Below, piece by piece: positions 1 to 5,973 of a DNA stretch of 7,011 nt. Numbering within the stretch: the stretch's first letter is position 1; every line of letters begins with the position of its first letter. Source of the DNA: Clostridiales bacterium. GTDB lineage: Bacteria > Bacillota > Clostridia > Oscillospirales > Acutalibacteraceae. The stretch is from positions 17,454 through 24,464 of the forward strand of contig JAHZIE010000007.1 of NCBI GenBank assembly GCA_019419895.1, written 5' to 3'. A model generated the notes under the pieces. That model ran no database searches. It was not told the DNA's origin and saw only the letters and a program-made list of their open reading frames with translations. Position numbers and translations under genes: made by a program.

Positions 1-283
1 CGAGCCTGCATTCCGCCTCAATGCATTTGAGAATGCCGCTGATGACGGGACATGCCGCGTGGACCGGAAACTTTTCTGAGGCGTACTCATAAAAGACGTT
101 CTGTCCCGGCTTTGTAAGGCAGACCTCATAGGAGTCAAAGGAATCGCCCAATGCTTTCATCATTTCCTGTACGCTTGGACAGGCGGAATGTACCTTTACA
201 GTTACCTCAAGCCCGTCCTCAGAGGACGCCTCCACCGTTGTATGAAGCCCGCAGACGCCGGGATTAATTTTTACTTTTGTCAT
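1..283 (-). CDS. Cysteine-rich small protein, DUF6951-like (3' end cut by window edge)
   Basis: This is an open frame running off the low-coordinate edge; 94 residues are visible, starting MTKVKINPGVCGLHT. The ATG at 283-281 has an AAAGGAAG ribosome binding site at 299-292 with 8 nt spacing, so the start is well supported. The fragment has six cysteines (C11, C35, C55, C78, C87, C92) and histidines H14, H32 and H75. It has no signal peptide or membrane segment, so it is probably a cytoplasmic protein that may bind metal or a cluster. The overall pattern (PGVCGLHT near the start, then HSACPSV, VHAACPVISGI, KCIEAEC) resembles from memory the uncharacterised DUF6951 family of anaerobic Firmicutes and archaea; its biochemical role is not known to me. 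It is separated from the ABC operon by a strong terminator and has its own candidate promoter, so it begins a new transcript. That it is coding is nearly certain; the family name is less so. Confidence 0.8.
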   Translation of the reverse strand, partial: MTKVKINPGVCGLHTTVEASSEDGLEVTVKVHSACPSVQEMMKALGDSFDSYEVCLTKPGQNVFYEYASEKFPVHAACPVISGILKCIEAECRL

Positions 284-339
284 AAGTCATTCTTCCTTTC
301 TTTCTCTCCAACGGTTTTCCATGCTGGACTGCCGCCTAT

Positions 340-345
340 ATTATA
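340..345 (-). promoter_or_regulatory. Extended -10 promoter candidate for the DUF6951-like gene
   Basis: On the minus strand a perfect TATAAT is preceded by TGC, giving the extended -10 form TGnTATAAT. It lies 56 nt before the ATG at 283. No good -35 hexamer sits 16-18 bp upstream (the region is C/G-rich), which is tolerated by extended -10 promoters. This is a sequence match only. Confidence 0.5.
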
Positions 346-543
346 GCACCGAGGCCGGGCCGGGGGAAATACCCATTGGAATTTTCCTGGAAATTTTTTA
401 TCTCTTGGGGCGTTGGGGAGGGACGGAAGGAAAAGCAGATGTATCCCGCCCTTTCAGGGTTTCTATGCTCGGACATCCGGTGCCTTTGCGGGGAGAAAGA
501 CGGCGGAAAAAGAAAATTCGGCGGGAACGCGGTGGAGGAAAGG

Positions 544-574
544 AAAAAGCAGCCCCCGACGGGGGCTGCTTTTT
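544..574 (-). terminator. Rho-independent terminator of the marR-ABC operon (symmetrical)
   Basis: A perfect 14-bp inverted repeat (arms 544-557 and 561-574) encloses a 3-nt loop. The core is GCAGCCCCC paired with GGGGGCTGC, flanked by A5 on one side and T5 on the other, so it gives a GC-rich stem followed by a U tract on either strand. It starts 24 nt after the TAA of the ABC exporter gene, which is where a terminator for that minus-strand operon belongs. Confidence 0.92.
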
Positions 575-597
575 CTTTGATACGGGTAAAATAGTAA

Positions 598-2961
598 TTA
601 CTCGCTGCGCAGAGCTTCCACAGCGTCCTTCTTTGAAGCCATGCGAGCGGGAATATGTCCGCCGAGAATGGTCAGCACAGTACTGATGGCTACCAGCAGG
701 ACAGCGTGGAGCAGCCGCAGGTGGCTTACGCCTACCAGACCGGTCAGATTTTCAATAATTATATTGATGGGAATGGTGCAGAGGAAAGCGATGGCCACGC
801 CAAGCAAGCCTGAGAATACTCCGAGAATGCAGGTTTCCGCGTCGAACACCCTGGTGATATCCTTCTTACGGGCGCCGAGAGCGCGGAGAATACCGATTTC
901 CTTGGTGCGTTCCAGGACAGAGGTGTAAGTGATGATGCAGATCATAATCAGGGAAACTACCAGGGAGATGGCGGCGAAGGCAATGAGGACGATGGTGATG
1001 CCGTCCATGATGCCGCTGGTCATGTCGGACATTGTGCCGGCAAGATCGTTGGCGATAATTTTCTCATCATCGGGGAGCCCCTCGTTATACGCGTCCAGAT
1101 AATTGAGAACCTCTTCCTTGTCCTCGAAATTTTGGGGATAGACGAGGATCATCAGTGGAACCGGATCTCCGCCGAGATATTGCATAAACTGCTGCTTTTC
1201 TCCCTCGTTGAATGGCTCCATGGTCATGACATTGATGTCGGATTGGGCCTGCGCCTTGACAATATCGGAGTTTTCCGCCCGCTCAAGCACCAGATCATTA
1301 AGATCATCCCGATAGGCGATTCCAGGGCTGAGAAGACTCATGGTTTCCTCCTCTTTTATGCGGACAACGCCAGAGATAGTCAGCGTGATGTTGTTTTCCT
1401 TGCCGTAAAGGGCTTCATAATCCTGGGATGGAATAAAGTTACCATATTGGCTCTTTTGATACCAGTCGTTATTGTCAACCAGCTGGAATTGTTTCCCGAC
1501 AATATCGTCAAAATCAATGGAATCCCCCGCGGAAGCGTCCCAGCCCAACGCCTCCAGCAGACTGACGTCAACCCGGTTTTTCTTATCCACTATCAGCACC
1601 AAATCCGTCGTTTCAGTTGGATAGGAGCCGGCGAGCAGATCATAATTCTTTTCTACCATAGAGGGTTCTCCCTCGGTAAGAGGGACGGGAAAACTGCTCA
1701 TTCCCATGCTTGACATGCCTCCGGCCATCATTGAGGTCATGCCGCTGATATCGCCGCTGGACATGGTATTGGCAATGGAGGGAAAGGCTGCGGGCTTGAT
1801 GTCGCCGTTTTCATCCTGATACAGAAGGTTGAAGCTGGTGATGCTCATGGTGCCCACAGAGGAACACAGCTCCGGATCGATCTGCTTTACATAATTCAGG
1901 TAATCCTCGGTGATAACATTGGTATGCATCAGCTGGTTGTCGGTTTTATCATAGACCTCCACCGCCTGGGTGTCTGGAAAATTCCCCTCTTTTTCCGATT
2001 GGGAAACGTTTGACATGGCTTCCATATCCATCTCCATGTCGGCCGGGGAGATAAGAATGGGAAATTCCGCCATGGTATCGCTTTGAAAGCTGTCAATTTG
2101 TGTCTGAAAGCCGGAGGACAGGCTGAGGATAACGGCGATTCCGATGATTCCGATACTGGAAGCAAAGGCGGTCAGAAAGGTGCGGCCTTTTTTGGTACGG
2201 ATGTTATTGAAGGAAAGGTTAAGGGCGGTTCTGAATTTCATACTGGTCCGCTTGAGAAGAAAGCTGTCCGGCTTGGGACGCTCCTGGTGGGGATGGGTGT
2301 CGTCCACCAGCTCGCCGTCCTTGAATCGGATGATCCGGTCCGCGTAGCGATCCGCCAGCTCCGGATTATGTGTGACCATAATGACCAGCTTTTCCTTGGA
2401 AACCTCTTTAAGAAGATCCATAATTTGAATGCTGGTAGCGGTATCCAGCGCCCCTGTGGGTTCGTCGCAGAGCAGGATTTCAGGATCGTTTGCCAGGGCG
2501 CGGGCGATGGCGACCCTCTGCATTTGTCCGCCGGACAGCTGGTTGGGACGTTTGTGCAGATGCTCCTTCAGGCCGACTTTTTCGAGAACATCCAGGGCCC
2601 TTTGATGCTTTTCCGCGGCAGGAACGCCGGACAGAGTCATGCCGAGCTCTACATTCTGCACAATAGAAAGGTGGGTGATAAGATTATAGCTCTGGAAAAC
2701 AAAACCGATAGAGTTGTTGCGGTAGGCGTCCCACTCCCGTTCAGAAAACTTTTTGGTGGATTTCCCTTTGATGATAAGATCGCCTGAGTCATAGCGATCC
2801 AGTCCGCCGATGATATTCAGGCAGGTTGTTTTTCCACATCCGGACGGTCCGAGAATAGCGACGAATTCCTTCTCGCGGAAAGCGACAGAGATCCCCTTGA
2901 GGGCTTCTGTCTTAATATCGCCGACGAGATAGGTTTTTTTGATGTCTTTCAGTTCAAGCAT
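598..2961 (-). CDS. ABC transporter with fused ATPase and MacB/FtsX-type permease, 787 aa
   Basis: This is probably a homodimeric, ATP-driven membrane exporter or mechanotransmitter of the MacB/LolCDE type. Residues 1-225 form the ATPase domain: Walker A GPSGCGKT (38-45), Q-loop Q90, signature LSGGQ (142-146), Walker B ILLCDE (162-167) and H-loop H198. The permease follows, with one membrane helix (about 263-285), a large extracellular domain (about 286-653) and three C-terminal helices (about 654-679, 709-731, 748-767). The stretch YTSVLERTKEIGILRALGA (679-697) is the conserved FtsX/MacB cytoplasmic motif. Unlike classical E. coli MacB, the extracellular domain carries methionine-rich linkers (309-316 and 400-421). 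The ATG at 2961 has GGAGG at 2975-2971, 9 nt upstream and inside the end of marR. The gene overlaps the marR stop by 8 bp, implying translational coupling and control by that regulator. No partner membrane-fusion protein is present. The substrate cannot be told from sequence; drugs, antimicrobial peptides or lipids are possible. Confidence 0.93.
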   Translation of the reverse strand: MLELKDIKKTYLVGDIKTEALKGISVAFREKEFVAILGPSGCGKTTCLNIIGGLDRYDSGDLIIKGKSTKKFSEREWDAYRNNSIGFVFQSYNLITHLSIVQNVELGMTLSGVPAAEKHQRALDVLEKVGLKEHLHKRPNQLSGGQMQRVAIARALANDPEILLCDEPTGALDTATSIQIMDLLKEVSKEKLVIMVTHNPELADRYADRIIRFKDGELVDDTHPHQERPKPDSFLLKRTSMKFRTALNLSFNNIRTKKGRTFLTAFASSIGIIGIAVILSLSSGFQTQIDSFQSDTMAEFPILISPADMEMDMEAMSNVSQSEKEGNFPDTQAVEVYDKTDNQLMHTNVITEDYLNYVKQIDPELCSSVGTMSITSFNLLYQDENGDIKPAAFPSIANTMSSGDISGMTSMMAGGMSSMGMSSFPVPLTEGEPSMVEKNYDLLAGSYPTETTDLVLIVDKKNRVDVSLLEALGWDASAGDSIDFDDIVGKQFQLVDNNDWYQKSQYGNFIPSQDYEALYGKENNITLTISGVVRIKEEETMSLLSPGIAYRDDLNDLVLERAENSDIVKAQAQSDINVMTMEPFNEGEKQQFMQYLGGDPVPLMILVYPQNFEDKEEVLNYLDAYNEGLPDDEKIIANDLAGTMSDMTSGIMDGITIVLIAFAAISLVVSLIMICIITYTSVLERTKEIGILRALGARKKDITRVFDAETCILGVFSGLLGVAIAFLCTIPINIIIENLTGLVGVSHLRLLHAVLLVAISTVLTILGGHIPARMASKKDAVEALRSE

Positions 2962-3424
2962 GCTGCGATTCCTCCACTGATTGATTGTTGACCATATATT
3001 CCAATAATTTTACTGAGCACCTCATTCCGTTCAGGATGACCTCCAGCTGGTCTTCCGGTACCTTTGCCAGCGCGGCGTCATAGGACGAAAAAAGAGATTC
3101 CACGGCGGTTAAAATTGACTTTGCCTTTGAAGTGAGAGAGAGATTGACGATCCGTTCGTCTTCTTTCCCTTTTGTGCGGAGAAGAAGGCCGTCCTGTTCC
3201 ATTTTTTTGCAGAGGGTGGAGGTATTGGCCTGGCCAATGCCGATTTCACGGCTCAAGGCCCCTACGGTGCCGGCTGTTCCGCTGCGCACGGCGCTGAGAA
3301 CAAAAAATTGAGCCAGCGTCAGGCCGTGCTGCTGTAAAATGGGATGAAGCAGCTGATGGAGAAGATTCTTCATCACCGGGACAGCGCGACAGATGGAATG
3401 GCGGAATTCGATGGGCGACGGCAT
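2954..3424 (-). CDS. MarR-family winged-helix transcriptional regulator, 156 aa
   Basis: This is likely a dimeric DNA-binding repressor of the ABC exporter encoded directly downstream. With the start at 3424, the winged helix-turn-helix spans about residues 35-104. LTLAQFFVLSAV (35-46) is the typical MarR helix after the dimerisation segment, the recognition helix is around 64-81 (GQANTSTLCKKMEQDGLL), and the wing carries the family's D-x-R signature as DER (89-91). The terminal helices supply the dimer interface. The frame stays open to 3490, but that upstream start is TTG without a ribosome binding site. An AGAGAGGA site (3444-3437) lies 12 nt before the ATG at 3424 and directly abuts another in-frame ATG at 3436, so 3424 is preferred. 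The stop overlaps the exporter start by 8 bp. A perfect inverted repeat 123 bp upstream is a candidate autoregulatory operator. Confidence 0.88.
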   Translation of the reverse strand: MPSPIEFRHSICRAVPVMKNLLHQLLHPILQQHGLTLAQFFVLSAVRSGTAGTVGALSREIGIGQANTSTLCKKMEQDGLLLRTKGKEDERIVNLSLTSKAKSILTAVESLFSSYDAALAKVPEDQLEVILNGMRCSVKLLEYMVNNQSVEESQHA

Positions 3425-3436
3425 GATAAGCAACAT

Positions 3437-3444
3437 TCCTCTCT
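3437..3444 (-). promoter_or_regulatory. Ribosome binding site deciding the marR start
   Basis: AGAGAGGA on the minus strand. It directly abuts the ATG at 3436 (zero spacing, unlikely to initiate) and is 12 nt from the ATG at 3424. The spacing to 3424 is slightly long but is the more workable of the two; a TTG at 3433 with 3 nt spacing is a poor third option. Confidence 0.5.
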
Positions 3445-3546
3445 GTTTAGTTGAAATCTTGGAAACATACCCGCGGGCAGCCGCGAACAAAGAGGAAAAC
3501 GGGCGGAAAGTCCGGGGCTGTCTGGGGGACGCTACGGATAAGATCT

Positions 3547-3583
3547 TAAATTATTTCTGCCTTCATTAGGCAGAAATAATTTA
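3547..3583. promoter_or_regulatory. Perfect 15-bp inverted repeat, candidate MarR operator
   Basis: The arms at 3547-3561 and 3569-3583 are exact reverse complements around a 7-nt centre (TTCATTA); the inner part reads TTATTTCTGCC / GGCAGAAATAA. The repeat lies in the marR leader, and its outer end coincides with the candidate -10 box on the minus strand, so a bound dimer would block transcription start. MarR proteins commonly bind palindromes overlapping their own promoters. A hairpin/terminator role is less likely because the arms are mostly A/T and no T-run follows on either strand. Confidence 0.6.
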
Positions 3584-3606
3584 TATTTATTTTACATATG
3601 TTACAA
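3578..3606 (-). promoter_or_regulatory. Candidate promoter of the marR-ABC operon
   Basis: On the minus strand a -35-like TTGTAA (3606-3601) is followed after exactly 17 bp by TAAATT (3583-3578). Both hexamers are imperfect, but spacing, AT-richness and position fit. It would give a 5' leader of roughly 145 nt before the ATG at 3424. The -10 lies inside the outer end of the inverted repeat. Confidence 0.4.
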
Positions 3607-3617
3607 TACCATATGGG

Positions 3618-3649
3618 AAAAAAAGAGCAACACCCTATCCTCTTTTTTT
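3618..3649 (-). terminator. Weak terminator candidate after the dinB operon
   Basis: AAAAAAAGAG and CTCTTTTTTT (arms 3618-3627 and 3640-3649) are perfect complements around a 12-nt loop, 56 bp after the stop of the small dinB-linked gene. The T-tract is good, but only three or so strong stem pairs (GAG/CTC) support it, so termination would be inefficient. It is symmetrical and could act on either strand. Confidence 0.35.
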
Positions 3650-3704
3650 ACAGTCTTGTCATAAAAAGTTTACGAAGGAATCACAAGCTGAAAAGGGGGA
3701 AAAC

Positions 3705-3938
3705 TTATTTTCCTTCTACAAACCATTTCGGATTTTCAAAAAAGAGAAAGGTGTTCTTCCGGCCGATGCGGCATAAAAAACGTATTCCCTGCCCTCCCGC
3801 CTTGAGAGAGGCGGATCTTCTCACGTCCAGAATCCGTGTGATTTCATAAACGGCGCCGTCCGTCCAGGTAATAGAACGGGGATGCATATAGCCGTCCTTA
3901 TCAAATGTTACTTCTACATCAACAAAGATTTTCTGCAT
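3705..3938 (-). CDS. Uncharacterised 77-aa protein coupled to dinB
   Basis: The ATG at 3938-3936 has AAAGGAG (3952-3946) 7 nt upstream, and the gene overlaps the end of dinB by 20 bp in another frame, so it is translated as part of the dinB operon. The protein begins MQKIFVDVEVTFDKDG and contains WTDG (25-28), YEI (31-33), LDVRRSASLKAGGQGIRF (37-54) and ends FFENPKWFVEGK. The pattern suggests a small beta-rich fold with basic and aromatic residues; there is no signal peptide, membrane helix or cysteine pair. I recall similar small proteins next to dinB in other Clostridia but know no function. It does not look like the YolD family that accompanies Y-family polymerases in Bacillus. An accessory role in polymerase action or nucleic-acid binding is only inferred from linkage. 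Confidence 0.82.
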   Translation of the reverse strand: MQKIFVDVEVTFDKDGYMHPRSITWTDGAVYEITRILDVRRSASLKAGGQGIRFLCRIGRKNTFLFFENPKWFVEGK

Positions 3939-5228
3939 AACAAAGCTCCTTTCCTACATGAAAAGATGAAAAAACAGCCGGACAGGCTTCCGAAAAGGGG
4001 AAGTGGACAGGATAAGCATCTGGGGAAGCCTCTTTTGGACGAAGGGGGGAAAGGGCCCCATATGAAAGCATAAGCCCCCGGAGGATAGATGCCTCTCCAA
4101 AGCGGCGCCGGATATTATCCACGGCGGTTTCCAGCCGTTCCTCCTTTTTTCTCTCAATTTCGGAAAAAAGAGAGAGCTGTTCCCCTTCACGCCTGGAGAG
4201 ATCGCAAGCACGCACTCCGACGCTCCGGTAAGGACGGTGAATATCATTTTCTAAATAAAGCTGGAAGACGGCGTCGTAAATTTCCTTGGAGGTTTCGACT
4301 GGGACGGGAAGGGTTTTTTGGCGTTCGAAAGAAAAAAGACGGTTATCCCGCAGGATAACCTGCACCGAACGGCACCGGAGTCCCTGTTCCCGCAGACGGC
4401 GGGCAACGCTTTCACTCAAAAAGCAGAGGAGAATCTTCATATCCTGTACAGTGGTTAAATCCCTGTAGGGGGTGGCGCTGTTACCGATGGACTTGATTCC
4501 CCGCGTTTCTTTTGGAGAGGATACTGGGGAATGATCAAGACCATTGGCAAAAGACCACAGCCGGCTTCCTATTTTTCCCAGGAGCCTTTGCAGCAGAAGG
4601 ACATCAGTACAGGCAAGCTCCCCAATGGTATGTATTCCCAGGTTTTCCAATCTTTTTTGGGTGGATTTTCCTACATAAAGCAGGCTTTCCACCGGAAGCG
4701 GCCAGATTTTTTCCTGGAAGGAACCGGCGGGAATCACCGTCACCGCGTCCGGCTTTTTCATGTCGCTGCCCAGCTTGGCGAATATTTTATTGAAGGAGAC
4801 GCCGATGGAGACGGTAAGCCCCAGCTCCTGCCGGATCCGTTTTCTTAAAAGGTGGGTGAGAGCTTCTCCAGAGCCGAAGAGAGAAGCGGCCTCCGAGACA
4901 TCCAGCCAGCATTCATCCAGGCCGAAGGGTTCCACGCGGCTGGTATATTCACTATAAATTTCCTTTGCCATTTTAGAAAAACGGAGATAAAGATCATGGT
5001 GGGGCGGGACTGTGAAAAGAGTGGGACATTTTTTCTGGCCTGCCATAGAGCTTCCCCGGTTTGGACGCCAAATTTTTTCGCCGCTTCATTTTTTGCCAAT
5101 ACGATCCCATGACGCTCCTTGACGTCACCGCCCACCGCCAAAGGCCGATTTCGCCATTCCGGATGGAAAAGACATTCCACAGAGGCGTAAAAGTTATTCA
5201 TATCGCTGTGCAATATAGTCCTTTGCAT
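3919..5228 (-). pseudogene. dinB: DNA polymerase IV (DinB), interrupted by a one-base frameshift
   Basis: This is a Y-family translesion polymerase that would replicate past damaged template bases. The ATG at 5228 follows GGAGGA (5240-5235) at 6 nt spacing. The first 66 residues are in one frame and include catalytic D9 within HSDMNNFYASVE, with Y14 as the probable steric gate. The rest is in the -1 frame and includes LDE (D105, E106 in the reconstructed protein), the helix-hairpin-helix region around LYVGKSTQKRLENLGI, the little-finger domain and a QLSLF sliding-clamp motif (351-355). Joining the frames gives 436 residues, a normal DinB length, with WQARKKCPTL across the joint. The break is in a run of six A (5034-5029) where seven would restore the frame. 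Without correction, translation ends at 4845 after a 61-residue missense tail and no active enzyme forms. Alternatives are a sequencing or assembly indel, or recoding. All other motifs are intact, so the lesion is recent or artefactual. Confidence 0.85.
5029..5034 (-). other. Frameshift site in dinB (A6 run, A-AAA-AAT heptamer)
   Basis: On the minus strand the frame reads AGA-AAA-AAT-GTC, while the conserved continuation needs TGT-CCC in the -1 frame. One extra A would repair it. The seven bases A-AAA-AAT match the X-XXY-YYZ pattern for -1 ribosomal slippage in the correct frame and direction, but I see no stem-loop downstream. Confidence 0.85.
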
Positions 5229-5234
5229 TAAAAT

Positions 5235-5240
5235 TCCTCC
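5235..5240 (-). promoter_or_regulatory. Ribosome binding site deciding the dinB start
   Basis: GGAGGA on the minus strand, 6 nt before the ATG at 5228. The frame stays open to an ATG at 5267, but that would place this strong site inside the gene and the -10 box at 5278-5273 only 5 bp upstream of the start codon, so the shorter MQRTILHSDM start is chosen. It also matches where DinB proteins normally begin. Confidence 0.85.
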
Positions 5241-5254
5241 AAAATAAGAAAAAA

Positions 5255-5272
5255 CGTTCAAATACAAGAACG
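5255..5272. promoter_or_regulatory. Palindrome CGTTC-N8-GAACG beside the dinB -10 box, candidate operator
   Basis: Exact 5-bp arms at 5255-5259 and 5268-5272 are separated by 8 bp. The site begins immediately downstream of the -10 box and so covers the expected transcription start of dinB. The usual Gram-positive LexA box is GAAC-N4-GTTC; here the half-sites point the other way with a longer gap, so it is not a standard SOS box. It may bind another repressor or a divergent LexA. Confidence 0.4.
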
Positions 5273-5278
5273 ATTATA
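5273..5278 (-). promoter_or_regulatory. -10 box (TATAAT) of the dinB promoter
   Basis: A perfect TATAAT on the minus strand, 44 nt before the dinB ATG. The hexamer 17 bp upstream is TAGATT, a poor -35, which suggests a weak or activated promoter. The palindrome at 5255-5272 abuts it on the downstream side. Confidence 0.55.
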
Positions 5279-5310
5279 CCGATTTTTGGAAGGAAAATCT
5301 ACAGGAAATA

Positions 5311-5390
5311 TTTTACATTAGCAAAATTTAAACTTATTGTATTATATTGTATAAATTTATAAATTGTATTTTATAAGAAGATATAAGATC
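5311..5390. other. Very AT-rich tract upstream of dinB
   Basis: These 80 bp contain only 11 G or C, against roughly balanced composition in the adjoining genes. ATTGTA occurs three times (5336, 5346, 5363), and AATTTATAAATT forms a short palindrome. No gene fits. It may be an upstream activating or bent segment for the dinB promoter, or simply degenerate intergenic DNA. Confidence 0.4.
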
Positions 5391-5483
5391 AATAGAAAAA
5401 ACAGAAGGTCTTACTGGGACAAAGAAGCCGCCGGGGATCTATCGGGCCGAACGGGTGAAGGAAAAAAGAAATACAAGAAAACA

Positions 5484-5852
5484 TCAGCGGCTCCAAAGGC
5501 CGTGGATATTGCAGTATTCATAAATTCCTTTCACCGTTTCCCCTTGAACCAGCGCAAAAACAGCCTCCGGCTTGTTACCCGGATATAGATGCCTGACAGA
5601 ATACCCATAATTGGTTTCTAGGACAATCCATTCAATCCAATGCTCCTGTTCCATAGGATGGGGCGCGTCGCCAATTTGGACACGGACGATTTGTTTTTCT
5701 ACGGAGTAAACTGGAATGTGTTTTTCCAAAGAGGCTTCTACAGAACCAGCCCGCATCTGCCGCATTTTTTCACCGCAGCAGATAACGGGAACTCCCCCGC
5801 TGGTGAGAAGGGTCATAATATTTCCGCAATGGCCGCAACGATAAAATTTCAT
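5484..5852 (-). CDS. Desulfoferrodoxin (superoxide reductase), 122 aa
   Basis: This enzyme reduces superoxide to hydrogen peroxide without producing oxygen, a cytoplasmic defence typical of anaerobes, with electrons usually from rubredoxin. The N-terminal desulforedoxin domain has the FeCys4 ligands C6, C9, C25 and C26 (CGHC then CC). The catalytic domain has the His4Cys ligands H45, H65, H71, C114 and H117, and the conserved E43-K44 preceding the first histidine (EKHIP). All ligands for both iron centres are present and the length fits the two-iron class. The ATG at 5852 has AAGGAGAG (5868-5861) 8 nt upstream. An in-frame extension to 5987 would overlap the end of gapN, lacks homology-like sequence and puts a ribosome site inside, so it is rejected. 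It is 121 bp downstream of gapN and may be co-transcribed or use its own promoter. Confidence 0.95.
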   Translation of the reverse strand: MKFYRCGHCGNIMTLLTSGGVPVICCGEKMRQMRAGSVEASLEKHIPVYSVEKQIVRVQIGDAPHPMEQEHWIEWIVLETNYGYSVRHLYPGNKPEAVFALVQGETVKGIYEYCNIHGLWSR

Positions 5853-5924
5853 TTGAATCGCTCTCCTTATAGTTTTATTTTCCCATTTTTCTCCTGAGGC
5901 AGGGAAATGATGAGAGTTCCGGCA

Positions 5925-5953
5925 ATTATGACCGCCGGCTTGACAGGTGGAAA
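5925..5953 (-). promoter_or_regulatory. Candidate promoter of the desulfoferrodoxin gene
   Basis: On the minus strand TTTCCA (5953-5948) and CATAAT (5930-5925) are 17 bp apart, matching four of six and five of six consensus bases. It lies in the gap after gapN, 72 bp before the desulfoferrodoxin ATG. Weak support; read-through from gapN is equally possible, since no strong terminator is visible in the gap. Confidence 0.35.
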
Positions 5954-5973
5954 GAAAATTGAAGATGAAAGAA

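Larger units (their letters stand above)
284..597. other. Intergenic region between the ABC exporter and the DUF6951-like gene
   Basis: This 314-bp stretch has no credible gene. It holds, from high to low coordinate, the operon terminator (544-574), a purine-rich stretch without recognisable structure (about 420-543), an imperfect AT palindrome around 379-394, the extended -10 box at 340-345 and the leader of the DUF6951-like gene. Plus-strand open frames here have low-complexity Arg/Lys-rich translations, no ribosome binding site, and one of them runs antisense into the ABC gene. Confidence 0.6.

Noticed and set aside
321..686. Plus-strand open frame of 121 residues across the intergenic region and terminator
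   Set aside because: No ribosome binding site, low-complexity Arg/Lys/Gly translation, and it crosses the terminator and the end of the ABC gene on the opposite strand.
2083..2787. Plus-strand frame of 234 residues opposite the ABC ATPase domain
   Set aside because: It is the antisense shadow of a domain with complete Walker A, signature and Walker B motifs on the minus strand.
3425..3490. Upstream extension of the marR frame to a TTG at 3490
   Set aside because: No ribosome binding site before the TTG, and the extra 22 residues do not look like part of a MarR protein.
5249..5262. Half match to the Gram-positive SOS box (GAAC then TTTC) downstream of the dinB -10
   Set aside because: The second half-site lacks GTTC, so the match is only one half-site and not above chance.
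5260..5479. 11-bp direct repeat AAATACAAGAA at 5260-5270 and 5469-5479
   Set aside because: Repeats of this length are expected by chance several times in 7 kb, more so in AT-rich DNA; no other sign of an attachment site or insertion.
5919..5938. CCGGC/GCCGG hairpin after gapN as a terminator
   Set aside because: Only a 5-bp stem with a 10-nt loop and no T-run following on the minus strand.
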